A DNA stretch of 8,552 bases from Proteobacteria bacterium UBA5122 (lineage in GTDB: Bacteria; Pseudomonadota; Gammaproteobacteria; Tenderiales; Tenderiaceae). A program made the translations under genes and the position numbers. The stretch is taken from NCBI GenBank assembly GCA_002415485.1, contig DHYU01000079.1, positions 21,923 to 30,474 on the forward strand. The letters run 5' to 3'. The notes under the pieces were generated by a model, which did no database searches, was not told the DNA's origin, and saw only the letters and a program-made list of their open reading frames with translations. Shown piece by piece: positions 1 through 5,762 of this stretch. Position 1 is the first letter of the stretch. Every line of letters starts with the position of its first letter.

Positions 1-639
1 AATCTTGCGCCCCATATCCCAGTTCGGATGCGCGCAGGCCTGTGCCGGCGTCACATGCTCCAGATCGGCAGCTGCCATCGTCCGGAACGGACCTCCGGAG
101 GCCGTCAGCAACACCCGCCGCACGCCAACCTCGGCTAGGCCATGACGATACCCGGCCGGCATGCATTGAAACACGGCATTGTGTTCGGAATCGACCGGCA
201 ATAATTCAGCGCCAAACTTGCGCACTGTATCCATGAAGATGTGGCCAGACATGACCAGGGCTTCTTTGTTGGCCAGCAGGATGCGCTTACCTGCCTCCGC
301 CGCGGCCAAGGTTGGGATCAGACCGGCGGCACCGACGATGGCTGCCATCACGCAATCTACTTGCGGCAGGGTCGATACCCGCACAAGCCCTTCTCCCCCC
401 GCCAGCACCTCGGTATCACAGTCGGTATTGACCAGCGCCGTGCGCAGACGTTCCGCCGCATCGGCATCGGCCATCACCGCATAACGTGGTTTGAATTGCT
501 CGCACTGGCGACGCATGCCGTCGACATCACGGTTGGCCGTCAGGGCGATGACCTGATAGCTATCTCGATGGCGTTGAATCACATCGAGCGTGCTGGCACC
601 GATCGAGCCGGTCGCACCGAGTACAGTGATTCCCTTCAT
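1..639 (-). CDS. dxr: 1-deoxy-D-xylulose 5-phosphate reductoisomerase, N-terminal 213 residues (cut by window edge)
   Basis: Converts 1-deoxy-D-xylulose 5-phosphate to 2-C-methyl-D-erythritol 4-phosphate with NADPH, the first committed step of the MEP isoprenoid pathway, in the cytosol. The minus strand from ATG at 639 reads open to base 1, giving 213 residues of a family usually near 400. Visible motifs are the dinucleotide-binding GATGSIG (residues 8-14), the LLANKEALVM segment (121-130), and PVDSEHNA with the metal ligands D150 and E152. SGGPF (181-185) carries a substrate-binding Ser, and HPNWDMGRKI (204-213) is the start of the flexible active-site loop. The start is firm: a strong GGGAGG ribosome site lies just upstream inside the last codons of cdsA, and the ATG overlaps the cdsA stop (ATGA), which suggests translational coupling. 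No frameshift is seen in the visible part. The C-terminal half lies outside the window. Confidence 0.97.
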   Translation of the reverse strand, partial: MKGITVLGATGSIGASTLDVIQRHRDSYQVIALTANRDVDGMRRQCEQFKPRYAVMADADAAERLRTALVNTDCDTEVLAGGEGLVRVSTLPQVDCVMAAIVGAAGLIPTLAAAEAGKRILLANKEALVMSGHIFMDTVRKFGAELLPVDSEHNAVFQCMPAGYRHGLAEVGVRRVLLTASGGPFRTMAAADLEHVTPAQACAHPNWDMGRKI

Positions 640-1466
640 ATTCCCTCCCCGAAGATCATCAATCCGAGAGCAAAGATCGGCAAGGCCGAGGTCAGACTGT
701 CGATCCGGTCCAGCACTCCGCCGTGCCCGGGCAGAATCGAACCAGAATCCTTCACCCCAACCCTGCGCTTAAACAAACTCTCTGCCAGGTCGCCGACGAT
801 GGAGAAGATAACCACCAACAGCGATAACGGCAGGAACCACAACAACTCAGCCACCGCCAGATCAAACACGGCAGCACCCACCAGCGCCACGGCCAGACTG
901 GCCGCCATCGCACCGACAGCGCCCTCAATGGTCTTGCCAGGACTGACCACCGGCGCCAGCTTGTGCTTACCCCACTTACGACCGGCAAAATAGGCACCGG
1001 TATCGGCCGCCCAGATCAACAGCATGACGTACAACAACAGATATGGGCCATTGGCACTATGATGATGGATCGTCACCAAGCCCAGCCAGGTCGGCACCAG
1101 CACGATCAGGCCAATCAGCATCCCCGTCGAACGCTGGGCATCACTGACACCATGTCCGCCTTGATAACGCACAATCCACACCAGCGCCGCCAACCACCAC
1201 AGACAGGCCACAGCATAGAGCACAGGCACAAATGAAGGTGAGGCTTGATACAGATAAAAACTAAGCCCGATCGCTGCCGCGATCAGTGCGACAAACAGGC
1301 CTCGACCGAGTGACGACTTACAGGACTGCAAGGTCGTCCATTCCCAGGCGCCAATCAACATCACGAAGGCAAACACCAGACCCAACCAATGCGATGGCAG
1401 GGCTAGAATGCCCCAAATAGCGAGCGGCGCCAACACCAGCGCAGTCAGCACACGCTGTTTAAGCAC
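636..1466 (-). CDS. cdsA: Phosphatidate cytidylyltransferase (CDP-diglyceride synthase)
   Basis: Integral inner-membrane enzyme that makes CDP-diacylglycerol from phosphatidic acid and CTP, the precursor of the membrane phospholipids. The 276-residue protein (E. coli about 285) is almost wholly hydrophobic, with some seven to eight likely membrane segments beginning around residue 6. The family signature is complete near the C terminus: residues 230-256 start SLFKRR, then KDSGS, then LPGHGGVLDRID. WAADTGAYFAGRKWG (152-166) and SPGKTIEG (175-182) are also typical. I chose the GTG at 1466 because it gives the expected N terminus (LKQRVLTALVLAP) and has a GGAG about 10 nt upstream; the reading frame stays open further upstream to 1640, but that stretch is antisense-like coding inside uppS in another frame and lacks family resemblance. 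The gene overlaps the end of uppS by 8 bp and its TGA overlaps the dxr ATG. Confidence 0.96.
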   Translation of the reverse strand: MLKQRVLTALVLAPLAIWGILALPSHWLGLVFAFVMLIGAWEWTTLQSCKSSLGRGLFVALIAAAIGLSFYLYQASPSFVPVLYAVACLWWLAALVWIVRYQGGHGVSDAQRSTGMLIGLIVLVPTWLGLVTIHHHSANGPYLLLYVMLLIWAADTGAYFAGRKWGKHKLAPVVSPGKTIEGAVGAMAASLAVALVGAAVFDLAVAELLWFLPLSLLVVIFSIVGDLAESLFKRRVGVKDSGSILPGHGGVLDRIDSLTSALPIFALGLMIFGEGI

Positions 1467-2220
1467 TCTGCACCTGCTCCAACTGTTCGCCAGTGCGGCC
1501 AAAACGACGCTCACGCGTGGCGTAATATTCGAACGCCGCATCCAGTGCGGCCTCGTCAAAATCCGGCCACATGGTATCGGTGAAATAGAATTCGCTATAG
1601 GCACATTGCCACAACAGAAAATTACTAATGCGCTGTTCACCGCTGGTACGGATCAACAGGTCCGGCTCAGGCAGATCGGCCATACACATGTGTTGGGCCA
1701 AGACATCTTCAGTGACATCACTGGCCGTCAACTTACCCTGTTCAACCAAGCTGGCGACCTGTTGCGCCGCCTGCGCGATATCCCAACGCCCGCCGTAATT
1801 GGCTGCGATGACCAGATTCAAACCCTGACTGTCGGCAGTATAGGCCTCGGCCTCATCCATCTGTTTGCGCAGTTTTTCTGAGAAGCGCGAACGATCGCCG
1901 ATCACACGCAGACGCACGCCGTTCTCTTTGAGTTTGCGGGTCTCTTTCTTCAGCGCCGTCATGAACAGCTCCATCAGCAGCCCGACCTCTTTTTCAGGGC
2001 GCCGCCAATTTTCACTGCTAAAGGCAAACAGGGTCAGCGCCTCAACCCCCAGCTTGGCACAATGCTGGACAGTGCGACGCACAGAATCCACACCGGCACG
2101 ATGCCCCGCCACACGCGGCATCAGGCGCTTTTTGGCCCAGCGCCCATTGCCATCCATGATAATGACCACATGGCGCGGCACGCGGCGTTCGGTTTGAGAA
2201 GATTGAGTGTTATCTGCCAT
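1459..2220 (-). CDS. uppS: Undecaprenyl diphosphate synthase (cis-prenyltransferase)
   Basis: Condenses eight isopentenyl diphosphates onto farnesyl diphosphate to make C55 undecaprenyl diphosphate, the lipid carrier for peptidoglycan and other envelope polymers; also called ispU. The 253-residue protein has all main family motifs. IMDGNGRWA (21-29) contains the catalytic Asp D23, HRAGVDSVR (40-48) follows, and FSSENW (67-72) is present. The C-terminal block LLIRTSGEQRISNFLLWQ (188-205) holds R191 and R197, which bind IPP phosphates, and E210 in YSEFYF is the usual metal-coordinating Glu. The ATG at 2220 starts about 16 residues before the conserved core. It lacks a recognisable Shine-Dalgarno sequence: the 20 nt before it are A/T-rich and contain one copy of a direct repeat. 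It is the first gene after the frr terminator-like hairpin and overlaps cdsA by 8 bp at its 3' end, so uppS-cdsA-dxr look translationally coupled. Confidence 0.97.
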   Translation of the reverse strand: MADNTQSSQTERRVPRHVVIIMDGNGRWAKKRLMPRVAGHRAGVDSVRRTVQHCAKLGVEALTLFAFSSENWRRPEKEVGLLMELFMTALKKETRKLKENGVRLRVIGDRSRFSEKLRKQMDEAEAYTADSQGLNLVIAANYGGRWDIAQAAQQVASLVEQGKLTASDVTEDVLAQHMCMADLPEPDLLIRTSGEQRISNFLLWQCAYSEFYFTDTMWPDFDEAALDAAFEYYATRERRFGRTGEQLEQVQSA

Positions 2221-2224
2221 CTAT

Positions 2225-2258
2225 TTGATTTGATACAACTGCTTGATTTGATGCAATT
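2225..2258. repeat. Two-copy 16-bp direct repeat just upstream of uppS
   Basis: The plus strand reads TTGATTTGATACAACT at 2225-2240 and TTGATTTGATGCAATT at 2243-2258: 14 of 16 bases match, offset 18 bp, with the first ten identical. The nearer copy ends only a few bases from the uppS start codon, in the place where a ribosome-binding site would be expected. It could be a protein-binding pair, an A/T-rich translation enhancer on the mRNA, or a chance duplication. The sequence alone does not decide. Confidence 0.6.
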
Positions 2259-2281
2259 CGGCAGCGCAGTGTAGGCGCCAC

Positions 2282-2311
2282 TAAAATTTGAAAGGGGGCA
2301 AGAGCCCCCTT
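2282..2311 (-). terminator. Rho-independent terminator-like hairpin after frr
   Basis: On the minus strand an 8-bp perfect stem AAGGGGGC/GCCCCCTT with a TCTT loop (2311-2292) begins 11 bp after the frr stop. It is followed by TTTCAAATTTTAG, a T-rich but interrupted tract. It is placed to end, or partly end, the rpsB-tsf-pyrH-frr transcript. The broken U tract suggests incomplete termination, so read-through into uppS is possible. Confidence 0.75.
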
Positions 2312-2322
2312 CCACCGTGGCC

Positions 2323-2880
2323 TTAGATTGCCATCAGGTCTTCTTCTTTTTTCGCCAGAACCTTATCGACTTCGGCGATGTATTTGTCAGTCAGCTTCTG
2401 TACCTCATCCTCACCGCGACGGCAATCGTCCTCAGTGATGTCCTTGTCTTTCAACAAAGACTTGAGATCACCATTGGCATCACGACGGATGTTACGAATC
2501 GCCACCCGTGCACCTTCGGCCTCATGACGCACAACCTTGATCATGTCCTTACGACGCTCTTCGGTCAGCGCTGGCAGCGGTACACGAATCATGGTACCGG
2601 CAGTTGAAGGATTCAAGCCCAGATCAGAGTTCATGATCGCCTTTTCGATGACCTGCACCATGGTCTTTTCCCAAGGTGTAACAGTCAACGTACGCGCATC
2701 ACCCACAGATACTGTGGCCGCCTGCGACAACGGCACCGTATTGCCGTAATAATCGACGGTAATGTGATCCAGCAGACTGGTGTTGGCACGGCCAGTACGA
2801 ATTTTGGCCATCTCTTCCTGCAGCGCAGTGATGCTCTTCGCCATGCGTGCAGCCGCGTCTTTCTTGATATCTTCAATCAT
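2323..2880 (-). CDS. frr: Ribosome recycling factor
   Basis: Cytosolic tRNA-mimic protein that, with EF-G, splits the post-termination ribosome and releases it from mRNA. The protein is 185 residues, the same length as E. coli RRF. It opens MIEDIKKDAAARM and contains the conserved KIRTGRANTSLLD helix segment, VSVGDARTLTVTPWEK, and MIRVPLPALTEERRKD. The RNIRRDAN block near residue 132 carries the Arg known to be essential in E. coli RRF. I chose the ATG at 2880 because it gives the exact family N terminus and has AAGGGGAG 6-7 nt upstream; an 18-codon upstream extension would run into pyrH. Only one base separates it from the pyrH stop, and its ribosome site lies inside the last pyrH codons, so translation of the two is probably coupled. 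Confidence 0.97.
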   Translation of the reverse strand: MIEDIKKDAAARMAKSITALQEEMAKIRTGRANTSLLDHITVDYYGNTVPLSQAATVSVGDARTLTVTPWEKTMVQVIEKAIMNSDLGLNPSTAGTMIRVPLPALTEERRKDMIKVVRHEAEGARVAIRNIRRDANGDLKSLLKDKDITEDDCRRGEDEVQKLTDKYIAEVDKVLAKKEEDLMAI

Positions 2881-2881
2881 C

Positions 2882-3619
2882 TTAGTTACTCCCCTTCTTA
2901 ACCAAGGTTCCTTCCTTAACGCCACAAATCGCATTCATCAATGCGCCGGGCTTGTTAATATTGAGAACACACAAAGGCATGTCATAGTCACGACACAATA
3001 CCATCGCGGTGGCATCCATCACCATCAGGCGACGGTCCAGCACTTCGTCAAAAATCAGCTCATCGTAACGTGTGGCGGTTGGATCCTTCATTGGATCGGC
3101 AGAATAGACTCCGTCAACCTTGGTCGCCTTGACCAACAGATCCGCACCGATCTCAATCGCACGCAGACTGGCGGCAGAGTCGGTGGTGAAGAACGGATTA
3201 CCTGTACCGGCGGCAAAGATCACCACTCGTTTTTTCTCGAGATGGCGCACCGCACGACGACGGATGTAGTCTTCACAGATTTGGTTGATCTTCAGCGCCG
3301 ACATTACCCGCGCATGCAGACCATGGTGCTCCAGCGCATCCTGCATCGCCAGGGCATTCATCACCGTGGCCAGCATCCCCATGTGGTCGCCGGTCACGCG
3401 CTCCATGCCTGCTTCAGCCAAACCGGCGCCGCGGAACAGATTACCGCCGCCGATGACCATCCCTACTTCGACGCCGGCCTGAATCAACTCTTCCACTTCG
3501 GTGGCGATGCGGTTGATGGTGTCAGGGTCAATACCGAATTGACCCTGTCCCATCAGAGCTTCACCACTCAGTTTGAGCAGAACTCGTTTATAGACTGGTT
3601 TACGCTCAGCGTCCGTCAC
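2882..3619 (-). CDS. pyrH: UMP kinase
   Basis: Phosphorylates UMP to UDP with ATP in pyrimidine nucleotide synthesis. It is the bacterial hexameric, GTP-activated and UTP-inhibited type of the amino-acid-kinase fold, unrelated to eukaryotic UMP/CMP kinases. The 245-residue protein (E. coli 241) shows KRVLLKLSGEALMG (11-24) with the phosphate-binding Lys, VIGGGNLFRG (55-64), and TGDHMGMLATVMNALA (76-91) with an Asp at 78 at the UMP site. GTGNPFFTTDSAA (138-150) and KATKVDGVYSADP (164-176) complete the set. The start is GTG at 3619, not ATG; an AAGGGAG ribosome site sits about 9 nt upstream within the last codons of tsf. The gene lies 3 bp from the tsf stop and 1 bp from frr, within one transcription unit. 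Confidence 0.97.
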   Translation of the reverse strand: MTDAERKPVYKRVLLKLSGEALMGQGQFGIDPDTINRIATEVEELIQAGVEVGMVIGGGNLFRGAGLAEAGMERVTGDHMGMLATVMNALAMQDALEHHGLHARVMSALKINQICEDYIRRRAVRHLEKKRVVIFAAGTGNPFFTTDSAASLRAIEIGADLLVKATKVDGVYSADPMKDPTATRYDELIFDEVLDRRLMVMDATAMVLCRDYDMPLCVLNINKPGALMNAICGVKEGTLVKKGSN

Positions 3620-3622
3620 AAA

Positions 3623-4501
3623 TTAGGCTCCCTTAGCTTGAGCCATAACTTCTTCGACGAAGTTCTCTACCTTCTTCTCGATGCCTTCGCCTACTTCCAG
3701 ACGCTGGAAGCCAGTCACAGAAGCCTTGTTTTCTTTCAGCAGCTGGGCAACAGTTTGATCAGGATTCTTGACGAAGGGTTGACCCACCAGGGTGATCTCT
3801 TTCAGGAACTTGGCGATACGACCAACGACCATCTTTTCGATGATTTCAGCAGGCTTGCCACTCTCCGCGGCCTGAGCCATGAAGATTTCCTTTTCTTTCG
3901 CGATCAGCTCGGCAGAGACCTGCTCTTCGCTGACACACTCAGGCTTGCTGGCAGCAATGTGCATGGCGATATCACGCGCCAATTCATCGTTACCGCCGTC
4001 CAGGCTCACCAGTACGCCGATGCGGCTGCCGTGCAGGTAGGCACCGACAACACCATTCGATGTGGCACGGGCAACACGACGCACAGTGATGTTCTCACCG
4101 ATCTTGGCGATCAGTTCCTTACGACGCTCTTCTACACTGACCCCCGCTGAGAATTCAGCCGCTGCCAGGGCCTCTGCGCTAGCTGCACCACTGTTGAGGG
4201 CAACGGCCGCCACGGCGTTTGAAAAGTCTTGGAAGGCATCACCCTTGGCAACGAAGTCAGTTTCACAGTTCACTTCAACCAAAACAGCCTGTTTACCGTC
4301 GTCGCTACGGGCAACAATGATGGCGCCTTCAGCGGCAATGCGATCAGCCTTCTTGTCGGCCTTGGCCAGGCCGTTTTTACGCATCAGCTCGATGGCGGCT
4401 TCGATATCACCGTTGGTTTCCACCAGAGTCTTTTTACACTCCATCATGCCTGAGCCGGTACGCTCTCTCAGTTCTTTCACAAGCGCTGCAGTAATCGCCA
4501 T
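3623..4501 (-). CDS. tsf: Translation elongation factor Ts (EF-Ts)
   Basis: Nucleotide exchange factor that releases GDP from EF-Tu in the cytosol. The 292-residue protein (E. coli 283) has the N-terminal UBA-like domain MAITAALVKELRERTGSGMM with signature ECKKTL (21-26). VEVNCETDFVAKGDAF (75-90) includes the D82-F83 pair that intrudes next to the EF-Tu Mg site in the E. coli complex. The second core subdomain has HIAASKP, and the C-terminal part has SGKP, KMVVGRIAKF, GQPFVKNP and VGEGIEKK. ATG at 4501 is preceded by GTGAGG about 9 nt upstream and gives the exact family N terminus; an in-frame extension to 4594 would translate the intergenic hairpin and is rejected. Codons are those of a highly expressed gene. 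It follows rpsB after a 113-bp gap and continues directly into pyrH. Confidence 0.98.
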   Translation of the reverse strand: MAITAALVKELRERTGSGMMECKKTLVETNGDIEAAIELMRKNGLAKADKKADRIAAEGAIIVARSDDGKQAVLVEVNCETDFVAKGDAFQDFSNAVAAVALNSGAASAEALAAAEFSAGVSVEERRKELIAKIGENITVRRVARATSNGVVGAYLHGSRIGVLVSLDGGNDELARDIAMHIAASKPECVSEEQVSAELIAKEKEIFMAQAAESGKPAEIIEKMVVGRIAKFLKEITLVGQPFVKNPDQTVAQLLKENKASVTGFQRLEVGEGIEKKVENFVEEVMAQAKGA

Positions 4502-4562
4502 GGTCTTAACCTCACTATAAATATTTGAAAATCGATCTAATTCTTGCGGTATTTGATAAAGC

Positions 4563-4586
4563 GAGCCGCCCTCAGGGGGGCGGCTC
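4563..4586 (-). terminator. GC-rich hairpin between rpsB and tsf (possible attenuator)
   Basis: A perfect 9-bp stem GAGCCGCCC/GGGCGGCTC with a 6-nt loop lies 28 bp after the rpsB stop and 61 bp before the tsf start. On the minus strand it is followed by GCTTTATCAAAT, which is not a proper U tract, so full termination is unlikely. Known knowledge: in E. coli rpsB and tsf are cotranscribed, with a hairpin in the spacer that reduces expression of tsf or marks an RNA end. Inference: this one acts as a weak attenuator, processing site or 3'-end protector of rpsB mRNA. It is the only strong structure in this 113-bp spacer. Confidence 0.6.
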
Positions 4587-4614
4587 AAGCTCAAAGCCTA
4601 AACAACCGAATTGC

Positions 4615-5409
4615 TTAACCTTGAGAAGCAGCCTCGGCGGACTTCTTAGACTTTTTAACAGTTGTCTTAACCTTGGCTTCGGCTTCGTCAACTTCGACGA
4701 ATTCGTCAGCACCAACGTTAGTCACAACAGATGCGCGACCAGTGATCACGGCATCAGCAACGCCAGCAGCGTACAGAGAGATTGCACGTGCAGAGTCGTC
4801 GTTACCAGGAATCACATAATCAACGCCACGTGGGTCGTTGTTGGTATCGACAATGGCGATCACTGGAATGCCCAGAGTCTTGGCTTCACGCAGAGCGATC
4901 TTCTCGTGACCTACGTCAACGATGAAGATGGCGCTAGGCAGGCCGCCCATGTTCTTGATACCACCGATGCTGCGCTCCAGCTTTTCCATTTCGCGGCGCA
5001 GACCCAGGGCTTCTTTTTTGCTGAAACGCTCCATGCGGCCATCTTGTTCCATTGCTTCCAGGTCTTTCAGACGCTTGATGGATTGTTTGATGGTCTTGAA
5101 ATTGGTCAACATGCCACCCAACCAGCGATGGTTGACGTAAGGCATTTCACAACGGCTAGCCTCTTCACGAACGATGTCTTGTGCAGCGCGCTTGGTACCA
5201 ACGAAGAGGATATTGCCCTTCTTGGCGGCCAGGCTGCTGATGAAGTTCATGCTGTCGTTGAACAGCGGCAGAGACTTCTCGAGGTTGATGATATGAATCT
5301 TGTTACGCTCACCGAAGATGTATTGACCCATCTTTGGGTTCCAGTAACGAGTTTGGTGACCGAAGTGAACACCGGCCTCCAGCATTTGGCGCATAGAAAC
5401 GTTTGCCAT
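4615..5409 (-). CDS. rpsB: 30S ribosomal protein S2
   Basis: Late-assembling protein of the small subunit, placed on the solvent side between head and body, and needed for S1 binding. The 264-residue protein begins MANVSMRQMLEAGVHFGHQ and has TRYWNPKMGQYIFGERN (20-36). IHIINLEKSL, FVGTKRAA, VNHRWLGGMLTNFKTI (92-107), VDTNNDPRGVDYVIPGNDD (188-206) and the RAISLYAAGVADAV helix follow, all standard for S2. It is longer than E. coli S2 (241). The excess is a C-terminal tail of about 30 residues rich in Lys, Ala, Val and Glu after EFVEVDEAE, which looks disordered. ATG at 5409 has AGGAGC 8-9 nt upstream in an A/T-rich context. It is the first gene of the minus-strand operon and the only one with a long leader; codon use is strongly biased, as for a highly expressed gene. 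Confidence 0.98.
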   Translation of the reverse strand: MANVSMRQMLEAGVHFGHQTRYWNPKMGQYIFGERNKIHIINLEKSLPLFNDSMNFISSLAAKKGNILFVGTKRAAQDIVREEASRCEMPYVNHRWLGGMLTNFKTIKQSIKRLKDLEAMEQDGRMERFSKKEALGLRREMEKLERSIGGIKNMGGLPSAIFIVDVGHEKIALREAKTLGIPVIAIVDTNNDPRGVDYVIPGNDDSARAISLYAAGVADAVITGRASVVTNVGADEFVEVDEAEAKVKTTVKKSKKSAEAASQG

Positions 5410-5584
5410 TGTAAAAAGCTCCTAATAATTAATGGGTTAAACCTCCGCACAGTACATCTACCAACCCGAGGGCACCCAGGTAGAATCCAGGCATGTGCGT
5501 GTGAATTCGCCCGACCGAGGTCAGGCACCGTTAGTTGTCTCCGAATGATCTCACCAAGCGTTCAGCCGGCAAATTAGTCGTGAC
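5410..5584 (-). promoter_or_regulatory. rpsB 5' leader, candidate S2 autoregulatory RNA
   Basis: The predicted transcript start (about 5584) leaves an untranslated leader of about 175 nt before rpsB. Two hairpins can be drawn on the minus strand. One is GCCTGAC-CTCG-GTCGGGC (5526-5509), 7 bp with one G-U pair. The other is TCTACC/GGTAGA (5484-5479 with 5462-5457), 6 bp closing a 16-nt GC-rich loop. A second GGAGG (5446-5442) lies about 33 nt before the start codon with no start codon behind it, followed by an A/T-rich stretch and the true ribosome site. Known knowledge: in E. coli and other gammaproteobacteria S2 represses rpsB-tsf through the rpsB leader. Inference: this leader does the same. 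The fold is my hand drawing, not a computed one. Confidence 0.6.
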
Positions 5585-5591
5585 GGCGCGT

Positions 5592-5620
5592 TTTATACCA
5601 TAACCCCCATTTCTACTCAA
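5592..5620 (-). promoter_or_regulatory. Sigma70 promoter for the rpsB-tsf operon
   Basis: On the minus strand a -35 box TTGAGT (5620-5615) is separated by 17 bp from a -10 box TATAAA (5597-5592), which is preceded by TGG (an extended -10, TGnTATAAA). The -10 is followed by ACGCGCCG, a GC-rich discriminator of the kind found at stringently controlled ribosomal promoters. Transcription should start near 5584. This layout agrees with what is known of gammaproteobacterial rpsB promoters. I saw no convincing second promoter upstream. Confidence 0.75.
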
Positions 5621-5657
5621 TCAAAAACCCATGCCCATCCCTCGAAAAACTCTCAAG

Positions 5658-5687
5658 CTGACAAGGAGATGGCATTGGCGGTAACAT
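5658..5687 (+). promoter_or_regulatory. Candidate sigma70 promoter for map-glnD
   Basis: On the plus strand CTGACA (5658-5663, five of six consensus bases) is followed 18 bp later by TAACAT (5682-5687, four of six). The start would fall near 5694, giving an untranslated region of about 70 nt before map. That region holds only a small 5-bp inverted repeat ACCGA/TCGGT (5698-5714). The candidate lies back to back with the rpsB promoter, 38 bp apart at the -35 boxes. It is weak and the spacing is not ideal; other starts are possible. Confidence 0.35.
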
Positions 5688-5762
5688 GCCTGCAAAAACC
5701 GAAACAGCCTCGGTGCCTACCCATTCGTTTCAGGCCAATAACAACCGATTCCTAGAAAAAAC

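Noticed and set aside
241..993. A 250-codon open frame on the plus strand opposite dxr and cdsA
   Set aside because: Antisense to two well-supported genes, crosses their junction, and shows no protein motifs.
1467..1640. Upstream extension of cdsA by 58 codons
   Set aside because: It lies inside the uppS coding region, gives a non-conserved Cys/Arg/Pro-rich stretch, and the GTG at 1466 yields the family N terminus with its own ribosome site.
2780..4150. A 456-codon open frame on the plus strand opposite frr, pyrH and tsf
   Set aside because: It lies wholly antisense to three conserved genes, has no ribosome site or family-like motif, and its openness follows from the codon bias of highly expressed genes, which avoid the codons that would give stops on the other strand.
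4502..4594. Upstream extension of tsf by 31 codons
   Set aside because: It would translate through the rpsB-tsf hairpin; the ATG at 4501 has a GAGG site and the exact EF-Ts N terminus.
4525..5577. A 350-codon open frame on the plus strand opposite rpsB
   Set aside because: Antisense shadow of rpsB for the same reason; it runs into the rpsB leader and has low-complexity, non-family sequence.
5669..5755. A 28-codon small open frame (MALAVTCLQKPKQ...) before map, preceded by AAGGAG
   Set aside because: The AAGGAG directly abuts the ATG with no spacing, the candidate promoter overlaps it, and the peptide has no recognisable character.
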